Below are positions 29,125-38,252 of a stretch of 64,000 nucleotides of DNA, piece by piece. The DNA comes from Ditylenchus dipsaci (lineage: Eukaryota > Nematoda > Chromadorea > Rhabditida > Anguinidae): positions 61,855 through 125,854 of the forward strand of contig SADC01000587.1 of assembly GCA_004194705.1 (NCBI GenBank). The letters are read 5' to 3'. The position numbers were made by a program, and so were the translations under genes. Position 1 is the first letter of the stretch; the number at the start of each line of letters is the position of its first letter. The notes beneath the pieces are model-generated. The model was not told the origin of the DNA. It worked only from the letters and a program-made list of their open reading frames with translations, and searched no databases.

Positions 29125-29331
29125 GATGACATACCTGACGACCAGTTGTCTCGTTTTCTCTTCTTCGCCTTGACTCGTAAAATGGATTGGCTTCCTTCAC
29201 TGGCTTATCGACGCTGGTGGAACCAACTGGCTTTTTTCGACAAAGGACTTGATCTTGCAAGAGTTAAACTGTCGACAGCTACAAAAGCTAAGCATCTGTC
29301 GAGCCGCTTTCTGAGACCACGATTGCATTAG
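29125..29331 (+). CDS. Candidate 68-codon terminal exon, unrecognised
   Basis: It follows the acceptor ACTGATCTATAG (ends 29124), is open for 68 codons (DDIPDDQLSRFLFF at the start, MDWLPSLAYRRWWNQ in the middle, RFLRPRLH at the end) and stops at TAG 29331. Composition looks protein-like: aromatic-rich with basic residues and no repeats. Another open stretch upstream (28864-29070, LYNWKLRQIMLYDTPFN) may belong to it, but I could not find a phase-compatible junction. Family unknown. Confidence 0.3.
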   Translation, partial: DDIPDDQLSRFLFFALTRKMDWLPSLAYRRWWNQLAFFDKGLDLARVKLSTATKAKHLSSRFLRPRLH

Positions 29332-30637
29332 ACGAAGACACAAAATTGGTGATTGCAGCAGTTTTAACCTTCACTATGACATTCCGACGCTGTAAACACA
29401 CATATCGTTTTGAAAAAAGAAACTGATAAATTACCACATGGGCATCAGGACGCTGTATACAGATGTGAGAATTGAGTAGGCGAAGATTGTCGACTGACCC
29501 AAAGATGTTTTTTGCCGTACCGTGGCGCTTGCTCGTCACGGAAAATTTTGGAAGAAGGTGATATAGTCAAATGAGATCACATTATGAATCTCGGTCTAAC
29601 CAACACACCTTGACTCATTCATACTCTATTGATGAGACTCAACTATGAACATACTCGAGTCTAAGCACTTCAGTTATTTACCATTGTCGAAGCACTGAGA
29701 CTGGATCATGACTCATACTTGAGTCAAGTAAAATGTAACATGCATAAAAAAGCTTCATGCAAAAATATAGGTAAAGGGACGTTACGCCTACATTATTCAT
29801 ATGAATAAAATCGGCCAAACGTTTGGAAACACTTAAAAAATCAATTAATTGGGGGGGGGGGTATACTCCGGTAGCGCCAAAATTGTAATATAAAATTCAT
29901 TTATAACATTCAGACTTTTGACAATTAACTTTTTTTGTACTCTAACTCCATCAGTCATTTTTCTGAAAATACAGACCAAGAATGTGTATATTGACACATC
30001 ACCATCCCAGAACATTTAAAAATAAAAAATTGAATAAACAAATAAAGAGTAATGATGATAACAGAAAAAACATTTAAATCCTTTCACCCTCAAAAGTCGG
30101 GCCCCCTGGAAGGATGTTGAAAAAAATCCGCCCGTCCCGACTAATGGATGTTTCACGGTATATGCAAGTACCGCCTTAAATTTAAATAGTTAAATAGTAA
30201 ATAAAAACATGGCAAATAAAAAATAAGTTTAAACGAAAACAACTTCGTTGGTGTAAACACGCATTTCATTGTGTAAATTTCCTTAGAACTTTTATCTAAA
30301 ATGTTGCCATTTTATTGTGCATGTAAAGTAAATAAATCCTCAGTTTTTAGATGATTTAAACTAATTTTTTTTAAATGCATTTTCACTGGAAACATTTTCG
30401 TAGTACTTTTCTTTTATAACACTTTTGCTTTCGATGTATTCTGCATACTTTAAAATGCGCTAAGAATAATCTGCGCTATTTTAAAATATCTCCCACCACA
30501 TACAATTTTTCTTATAAAACTCTCTGTAACTATTCTTGTTTTTAGGTTTCAGGTTCAGGGTAGGTCATCCACCCCATTTTCGAAAAAGGCCCTAGAACAT
30601 GTTTTTTGCTATTTAGGTTCTGAGACGTGTTTAAAGC

Positions 30638-31774
30638 GGCAACCGGACAAAACAGGTTTTTAAAAGTATTTGTCGCGCGACAAAAACGGCTTTTTCCGTT
30701 TTTGTCGTTCATGTTTTGTCGCGTGACAAAAACGGTTTTTACATATTTTTTCGCGCGACAAAACGGGCTTTTCCGGAATTGTCGCACGACAAAACCGGTT
30801 TTTTCCTGATTTGTCGCGCGACACACATGGTTTTATTGTTCTTACTTGCTTGCGTTTTTTCTCTCTATATATGGGCAAGGCCCAAGGGCAAGGCCCTTAA
30901 AACCAAGGGCCTCACTATATTGCTTGTGTGGTTATTTTACAGCTAACAAAGATTTGTAGTTATTCGGAAACGAATAAGTAAGCTATATGGCAAGACATCC
31001 AATAGATCATGAAGAAGTCAGCAGAACAGCAAACGAACGACCAGCTTAGGATGTCCTGATGGGCTTTGCCTCTTCGATCACCGAATATGAGGGTCTTTTA
31101 ATGCTGCAGATAGCATAAGAAAGTGATGGAAGAAATGTGTCAGGTCAGATTAAATAATTTAGGTGTGAATTTTTTCCAGCTCTCCCGGACTATGTTTAAA
31201 CGAATTACATCTATCAAGGCTAGCTAAGCAATCCAAAAGCAGCGAGCTTTGTTTTAAATGAGTCGAACATAAACGAGCACATTCTCTTGCAGAGATCAGT
31301 GTCCAACATAGCAGTAGAGCCTTGGAATAGACAGTACAAGGGCCACTTTTCCGGCGGAGGCAAGCCTGATCGCAGTAAACTCATGCAATATCACGTGGAC
31401 GAAGAAGAATCGGTAAGGCATGCTGTGATCAGGTAGTCCTCACTTTGGTTTATTCGACTTTTTTAACTGCCTCATCCAAGACACGAGGATAGGCCAAATC
31501 TTTCGCTCATTATTGTTGTCAGATGGGTAAAAAAATAAAGCTGAAAAAGCGGAACTAAGTATTTTAATGTTTTATTATGACCGAAAAAGCTGATTTAAGG
31601 CGGTTTCGACTGGATAACTAGTTCAAGTGAAATATAAAGAATTGAAAAACGGAAAAACCGTTTGTGTCGCGCGACAATAACGGAAAAAAGTCGTTTTTGT
31701 TGCGCAACAAATCCGGAAAAAGCCGTTTTTGTCGCGCGACAAATACTTTTGAAAACCTTTTTTGTCCGGTTGCC
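30638..31774. mobile_element. MULE-like element with repeat-array ends and exon-like cargo
   Basis: 1,137-bp element with a perfect 9-bp duplication GTTTAAAGC (30629-30637, 31775-31783). Termini are GGCAACCGGACAAAA and complement. Each subterminal arm is an array of about 30-bp units with a TTTTGTCGCGCGACAAAA palindrome, about five units left and three right. The centre (about 30900-31600) is unrelated in composition and contains coding-like text, including the exon-like unit at 31293-31412. The element itself is inserted in another repeat, whose uninterrupted relative lies at 37635-37790. Confidence 0.8.
31293..31412 (+). other. Exon-like 40-codon unit inside the MULE-like element
   Basis: A symmetrical phase 0-0 open unit between the acceptor ATTCTCTTGCAG and donor GTAAGG. 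It begins RSVSNIAVEPWNRQYKG, continues HFSGGGKPDRSKLMQYH and ends in acidic residues. A second coding-like stretch starts at ATG 30987 (MARHPIDHEEVSRTANERPA, then TAG). I do not recognise either. They could be a captured host gene fragment or a remnant of an element-encoded protein. Confidence 0.4.
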
Positions 31775-31904
31775 GTTTAAAGCATGTCTTAAGGATGCGG
31801 AAAGGCATTTGGCGTTTTTTTGAAAAAAGTTATAACTTTGACTATTTACTTTAGTCTCCCTGTTGTTTCGATTTTTGCATACTAAAAGTCAGGAATTGAA
31901 TGAG

Positions 31905-32090
31905 GACGCAACTAACTCGCCAACGGCAGAAGTCGCCACTGCAAAACTCGCCAACAAAAAATCGCCAATGGCCAAACAAGCTATTAGAAAACTCACCAAT
32001 GAAAAGTTCGATTTGACTCCCCACTTGGGTACGGCCATAAGAATTCATCCTGATTGTACTAAGAGTACATCCTGGTGCAGAATTTCACGG
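31905..32090. repeat. CTCGCCAACG mini-array and a foldback fragment
   Basis: 31909-31990 has four to five copies of the unit seen at 26216-26486. 32045-32150 is a single arm of the foldback family at 38738-39756 (AGAGTACATCCTGGTGCAG, TTTCACGGTGAACACGATAG). Confidence 0.55.
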
Positions 32091-32712
32091 TGAACACGAT
32101 AGTGAAAAAATAAAAAATAAATCACTATTTGCGGGTCAGCTGCCCTACGAACCAACCTTTGAAGTAAAAAAGTGTTTCAAAGAAAAACTTAATTTTCGCC
32201 ATTGAAAATACATTTTCAACGAAAAAGTCATACATTTGACGTGACCTTATAACTTCTGCAAATTTTATAGGCACAAATTAATTGTATTCATTTTTTATTA
32301 TAGTTTTAAAATTTAGTCTCAGTTTGAAGCTTACACAGTAAATGTGGTCAGCAAAACTAAATATTTAAAAAGACAGGCAATAACTTCTATTTCATCATCA
32401 GGAAAGTCAAAAACAATTGAAATTCGGGTTTTGAATCGGTTTTTGAGCTCACTTGAACTTTGAGTCGATTTACGTACACTACAGAGTGTTTTATTCTCTA
32501 ACCCTTAGATACGATAGTAAACCCAGCATGGTGTGGAACAGTAAAAGCTATAATTTGTCAAAAGCGCGCACTCTAGTTGATTCGTTATGGAATCCTCTCA
32601 ATTTGAGCCAGACCTCCTCGGAGTGTTTGATCAAATTTTGGAAAACTGGGTCTCTGGCCTGGTGAAGTATGTGTTTATGTGTGATGTGGTGAAGTTCCGA
32701 CACTCCGAAATC

Positions 32713-35700
32713 GGGTGTACCGAAGAATTTAAAAAAATATTTGCTAAACGGCACATTTGCTAAAAAAACTTTTTGCTAAAAAAATTTTTTGCTAAAGGCA
32801 CAAAATTTGCTAAAAATTTGCTCTTTGCTAAATTCTTTTGCTAAAGTCACATTTGCTAAAAAATTTTGTGCTAAAGGCATATTTACTAAAATTTCTTTTG
32901 TTAACGCGGTTTTGTGGTTCTTTTTGTGTCGAAGGCACTTTCATTCCAACTTTTTCCTATTTTCCTCTCCTTTTTCAAGTTTTGCATTGTTTTCTCTAGT
33001 GGAATTCTCTTCAATGATACTCATATTGGTTACACTCTTACTCGTTACACTCTCAGTGGTCTTCATCGGATATCAGTGGTTCTGATCCACCATCAGTATC
33101 CAGCCGGCTCAATCCTGATGGTAGTAAGTAGGTACCCACAATGATAGATTGACCTTTAGTATCCAGGTGTTCAGGTAGTATCATTCAAGTAGTGGTATGA
33201 TAGACTGATAGACCTTTAAGATTCTCTAACTATTTTGGGCAAGATAATTTTCAAGCGCAACTAACCCTCCAGTAAATTAACCTCTAGTACAGTCAACCTT
33301 CCAGTACAGTTAATCCTCAGTATAGAGTACTGCAGTCCAAATTAGCGAGTTTTCTTATTCTAGGTGTATCCAGGTGAGCGGTACTCAAGGGGTGGTACCC
33401 AGATGGGGGAACGCAGGTTTGGGTAACTAGCAGCCCCTCTAAGTTAAGTGTGCAGCAGAAACCTACCAATATTCATCAACAACAATATACAGAGCCACAT
33501 ATCAAACACTTTTCTCAAATCCATTATTTATTCAACACCAAGATTCAGTTAACAACTTTTAACAATGCAAGTTATAAACATTAGTTAGGATCTATTCGGT
33601 CCTTCTTCTTTGACGCGGCGTTCTCGCATTCCCTCCAGCACCAATCCAACAGTGGCCATAGCTGCGACGCGATCTCTTTCCGCTGCTGATTGTGACTGAA
33701 TATGCCGAAGAGAGCGAGCAATAGTTGTAAGGCTTGCGATTCTGTTGTTGGCATCGAAATTCCCGATTGCTCGTTGGAGACCCTCAAGCTTTTGCTTTGC
33801 AGATTTAGTTTCACTGCGTTCCGTCGTTGAAAGTGACTCAATGCGTATGTACTGATGACGAGAAATTACACCTGTAAAAAATAACGATGGTCTAAATAGG
33901 AAACAGACGAAAGTATCGTACCTATTTCCTTCTTGAACAAACTTAGGCTCTTCCACAGAGAATGACCTCTTCTTTTGCTGCCGCATTTATTGACCTATGC
34001 CAAGACTCTAGCGCACAAGTAGTAGTTGGATCCCCCTTCAGCGATTCTGCACGCTTGTTCCATAAGTCAATTTCAAAACGAGGTGCGCATCGCTTTGGTA
34101 AAGTTGATCCAGCCTAACCTATAAGCACAATGTCAACACAGAAACAGGGTAAATTTTATGAAATGACCTTTTTGATCCACTTTTGCAATGCCTGCGAAAA
34201 GTGGAAGTAACAGCATGAATGGTGAGCTCCTAAACTTGATAATTCAGACTTCGAAAAATAGAAAAAATACTACTGGGAAAATGTTGTCGAATGGCACATC
34301 TTTCAGCCACCTCGAAATCGCTCAGTATCAGTTCTGGATTCCAAACAGTTCGTAGCTCTTCTTCCATGTATTCGCTGACAAATCGAAATACCTCTATGTA
34401 TGATGCAGACGTTGATTTAGCCATAAACACAGCTACCGCTGGCACGAACTTATTATTCCGGCATAGATGGATTGCGAAAACCTGTCTTCATTTCTTAGGC
34501 CTTGTGCGAAATGTTGAATCCATAGCAATTATTGTGCTTGCTGCCAGTTTCTAAAAAACTTGAGCACTTCGTAAAGCTTCTTCAAAGTGAATGAAACCAA
34601 ACACCTGCAACATAAACTTTGAGGTGAGAATGATGATTCTATTTGCCACTGTTTTGCCTGAATCGAAGAAAACGAACGGCTCACCATCATCATATGTCAA
34701 CCAGTCAGGAGGAATTTCTAGTTGTTCTGGCCCAGTTTTTCCACGAGGGTAATGGAAAGCTTTCTTTAAAAAACAATTTATTAGCGGTGACTAAAAGAAT
34801 CAAACCTATAACTCACTCTTTTTCTTCGCTCCAAATTCTGTCTCATGCCTTTGGTGTTAACAGCTGCAATCACAGGTTCATCAGCACCCATCATCTCATC
34901 TTCCAGCACATCACAAATAGACTGCTGAAATAAATACTTGTGAGTTGTAACCAATCATGAAACGTTAGAACTTACATTTGGATTATCCGATATTGATTTC
35001 TTTGCACTTTGCTCGATTTTGCGTTTGCTGACTTCAATCGGATCAGCAAAATGTGAATGACCAGATGCCAATTCTCCTTCATATTCATTATCCTTCAGCC
35101 TCACTTGCATCGGACATCCTTTTTTCGACTCAACGCAGTAGAACGACCTGTAGCGTGATTTGTCCTTCTGGATTCTATCAGATTGACAGTACAAAAAAAG
35201 CCTACAAAGTAAAATTTGAAAGAATAACACATAAAAAACCATAAGTTCTCTATTAAAAACCCACCATTGTAGAGTAGCATTGACTGACCCTTATTGCTTA
35301 GCACGAACTGCATAGATGGCTCGGGGTTCATTTGCTTGAAAAGTCTTCTGGCTTCTTGTGGAACTGATGACAGATCATTGAAACTGCTCGCCTCAGATTG
35401 ACTGGTTGAATTCTGCCCATTTCTTCTCTCTCAGCTTCTGATTGCTCGCTCGATTCGTCTCCCAGAAAGTTTGTACGATCATCTTCGTTGCTAACAAGAG
35501 ACTCTTCATCGAATTCGATCATCTAAACAGTTTTTGTTAATGTATGCAACATCTATAACGCAAAAGAACCAAAACAAGTAACCAATGGTGTCTTTACCAA
35601 AACAAAGTTACAAAAATTTGCCTTTACCAAAAAATTTCATTAGCAAATAGCCTTTAGCAAAAAAAATTTAGCAAATGTGACTTTAGCAAAAGAAATTTTA

Positions 35701-35837
35701 GCAAATGTGACTTTAGCAAAAATTTTTTTAGCAAATGTGCCTTAGCAAATATGTCTTTAGCAAAATTTTTTTTAGCAAAAGTTTTTTTAGCAAATGTGAC
35801 GTTTAGCAAATATTTTTTTAAATTCTTCGGTACAGCC
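32713..35837 (-). mobile_element. FLYWCH-MULE transposon with 9-bp TSD and array-type TIRs
   Basis: A complete 3,125-bp element with a perfect 9-bp target duplication TCCGAAATC (32704-32712, 35838-35846). Termini are GG(G/C)TGTACCGAAGAATTT and complement. Each end continues for about 200-260 bp as a tandem array of short units of the type TTTAGCAAATGTGAC, in inverted orientation (about 32745-32900 and 35585-35815). The interior codes on the minus strand for a FLYWCH finger and a MULE transposase. The 9-bp size and the transposase identify the Mutator superfamily. Confidence 0.88.
33585..35522 (-). pseudogene. FLYWCH-domain MULE transposase (interrupted reading frame)
   Basis: Reading from ATG 35522: an acidic leader; then a FLYWCH zinc finger about 35335-35035 (FVLSNKGQSMLLYNGG, YCQSDR, YRSFYCVESKKGCPMQV, ending H-S-H); a linker; then the MULE core. 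Core landmarks are LEIPPDWLTYDDGEPFVFFD, MDSTFRTRP (first catalytic Asp), AVFMAKSTSASYIEVFRFV, PELILSDFEVAERCAIRQHF (second Asp), CCYFHFSQALQKWIKK (C..H motif) and ALESWHR (glutamate region). The tail is Arg/Glu-rich and ends RVKEEGPNRS. The frame changes near 35415 and at a T7 run (35193-35199), and there are stops near 34557 and 34496. I cannot tell decay from base-calling error; the domain text itself is well preserved. Confidence 0.85.
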
Positions 35838-35944
35838 TCCGAAATCACCCTAAAAATCTCAAACCACTTCAAACTACCCAAAAACCGCTCCAAGCCGCCG
35901 TAACTACGCTCGCAACTACCCTAATCTGATGCTGAAATTAACAG

Positions 35945-36015
35945 TAATGTTGCGCTTAGAACGATTGGAACCAGCAACCTCGCTTATGACTATATGAGGC
36001 ACTACACCAACCCCT
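35945..36015 (-). repeat. tRNA-like segment, possible SINE remnant
   Basis: On the minus strand, a box-A-like TGGTGTAGTGCC (36010-35999) is followed about 26 bp later by a box-B-like GGTTCCAATC (35973-35964). The T-stem does not pair properly, so this is not a working tRNA gene. It may be a tRNA-derived SINE remnant. Confidence 0.25.
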
Positions 36016-36044
36016 ATCCTTTTCAGGATCGCCCAGGACCCACT

Positions 36045-36350
36045 CGGAGTCGCTAAAAAGCAAAAATAATTGGTTTTCACGGGCTTTACTAAAGGGGTGA
36101 ACTTTCTGCGAAAAATCGATTAGGCGGATCAGGATTTCAGTCTGATGTGATGAATCGCCCAGGATTCCAGATTTGGGGTGCTTTGGAGTGGTTCAGGGCG
36201 TATTAGTGTGTAATTCTGAGAGATTAAGCCTATTGGACCGGGATTCTGATCCGCTCAATCACTTTTTCGCAAAGAGTTTGCCTCCCTTTAGTAAACCCTC
36301 AAAACCAATTATTTTTGCCTTTTGGCCACTCTGGAGTGAATTCGGAGTGG
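36045..36350. repeat. Foldback repeat
   Basis: Arms CACTCGGAGTCGCTAAAAAG / CTTTTGGCCACTCTGGAGTG and AATAATTGGTTTTCACGGG / CCTCAAAACCAATTATT pair around an apex near 36190. No coding content. Confidence 0.5.
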
Positions 36351-36367
36351 TTCTAAATCGCGCCACC

Positions 36368-36515
36368 TACTAAGTACCACTGAAAGTGAGAGTGAGCGTA
36401 AAAAAGTCATTGGGTACACTGAGAGTGAGAGTGAAAGTCAGAATAAAAAAAAATTTTCCTGTTCGGTACACGCTGAAAGTAAGAGTGGTAGTGCGAGTGA
36501 AAGGAAAAGAACCCC
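36368..36515 (+). repeat. GTGAGAGTGA-rich degenerate microsatellite
   Basis: Three blocks, each introduced by GGTACAC or GGTAC(C)AC and followed by imperfect (GA)GTGAGAGTGA runs. The same text, with both orientations present, recurs at 62560-62760, so it is a dispersed element rather than a simple local expansion. Confidence 0.5.
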
Positions 36516-36602
36516 AAGCAAGAAATAACAGATACAAACATACCTAACTAAATTTTTAATAATAAAAAAGGTAGTGAACTGATTAATGAAAACGATGATT
36601 AA

Positions 36603-37320
36603 CACTCCGCCTCCCAAGCGTAGTAATTGCCGCTTTTGACTCAGAATTTCTCGCTGAACACGATGGTGTAAAAAAATTTGAAAAAAGTTGGTATGAGATG
36701 GTCAAAACCCCTCGTGAAAGTAGGCTGTTTTAATCACCCTCAATCACCTGAAATTTTGAGAAATTTAAATAGTAGTCACCGAAATTCCTATTTCACCTAG
36801 GCGCAAAACCACCCAAATTTTAACCTGGATCAGAGCTATCTATTGAGCCCAAACTTGCATCAGAGTGATCATTTTTTCACAGAGAATTTACGATTTTCCC
36901 TCAAAGATCCAGTTTCTGGATATCCTTTTTTTGCGACATTATGAAAGCCAAAACTCTAACTACAAATCATTTATAGCTCAAAGGTCAAAAGAACATGAAT
37001 GAACAAAATCTTGCTGTTCTTTTAGCACTAAATACAGCAATAGTTTATCATAAAATTTAGACAAATTATGCAAAATCAATATATAAGTTGTAGCGCAACT
37101 TTTCTATAACCTTATTCCCGCTTGAAAAAACATCAATTCTGACACCGAATTCGTGTTCAGCGTAGTCGATTTGCGTGTAAAACTGCTCTTGAAGTTAAAA
37201 AGTCACTGTCGAATTTCGAATTCGCTCAAGTTAATAAATATTCAAATTTTAAATTCAAATATTTTTTGTCTTGAGCGGAATTCGAAATTCGACAGTGACT
37301 TTTTAACTTCAAGAATATAG
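36603..37320. mobile_element. Truncated TTAA-type foldback
   Basis: The left end follows TTAA (36599-36602) with CACTCCGCCTCCC, matching the complete copy at 45158-46447 closely through the whole left arm and the central hairpin (CTTGAGCGGAATTC at about 37273). The right arm is absent. The sequence changes abruptly after 37315. Confidence 0.7.
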
Positions 37321-37634
37321 TACTGTTAGTCGAAAGGTCACACTCAAGAATTTAAATTTAGCCTCAGAGAAATTCAAAACCGAAAATTTCGTGCTACTAA
37401 AAGTTTGCTGACTTTGTAAATAATTTCCTATTTTTTGAGAAATTAAAATTTAATTATATTTTGTAGATTATAAATTCTGTCACGAAAATTGTGTGATGAT
37501 AACTGCATTAGCAGTAAAAAAAATCGGGCGTGGGTTTAAAACAATAAAACCTAAAGATTTTTGGGAAATTCGGCCGAAATGGGTTAAAACAGTCAAACAT
37601 TGAAACAACAGGGGGGTCAAGGTAAAAAGTCAAA

Positions 37635-37790
37635 ATTTTAATTTTTTCGAAAAACGGCAAATGCCTCTCCGCATCCTTAAGACATGCTTTAAAGTTTAAA
37701 CATATTTCAGGGCATAAAATAGCAAAAAAAACATGTTCTATGGCATTTTCGAGAATTAGGTCGATTGTCTACTTTATTCTAGAGGTTGTA
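37635..37790 (-). repeat. Uninterrupted relative of the 30.6/31.8-kb target repeat
   Basis: In reverse orientation this segment matches the sequence flanking the MULE-like element at 30638-31774 on both sides (AGAACATGTTTTTT..GCTATTT, then ATGTCTTAAGGATGCGG). At the insertion point it reads GCTTTAAAGTTTAAAC (37686-37701): two partial copies of the target sequence with a changed junction. Confidence 0.65.
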
Positions 37791-38252
37791 CAGAAGAAAG
37801 CTTGTCTCAGGAATCGCACTATAAAATTTATAAGAAAGAGCAAAAAAATTGCATTTTCTTAGAATTTTTATACATACTTGTCATTCACCCAGTCGAAAAA
37901 AAAAATATTAAGAAAATTTTGTTTGGCCAATTGCGGGAGGTTTCTGTGGATTTTCAGTTTTAAAAGTTTTGCGCTTTAAATGTCACAATTTATTGAATTA
38001 ACAAATAATATGATTTCAATCTTATGCTCAATCACCACGAACTTTGTGTAGAATTAAAATTTTTATAGGAATACAGTAGTAATTGTAAAAAAATAATTTT
38101 ATTTCTAGTTATTTTTCATTCACGCTTGTTAACTTGATTTTTTGAATTTCGAGTTTTTGCATTAGTTTTTTTATCGACAATAACCTTTGTTTAGAAAATA
38201 ATATTGAATTCATTACACTTAAATCTACTTGTCCAATCCAAAACTGCTGAAA

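Larger units (their letters stand above)
25387..30628. other. Long gene-poor stretch with several repeats
   Basis: Apart from the repeats listed separately (26216, 27005, 27673, 28140, 28236) and a candidate exon at 29125, I see no gene. The hydrophobic readings at 26726-27188 are low-complexity T-rich DNA. A poly-G-ended fragment at about 29850-29880 (GGTATACTCCGGTAGCGCC) is a single end of the GCTACTAGCG family. Confidence 0.5.

Noticed and set aside
30660..30830. TTTTGTCGCGCGACAAAA array as a regulatory operator cluster
   Set aside because: It lies inside the subterminal arm of a TSD-flanked element and is mirrored at the other end, so a transposon end explains it better.
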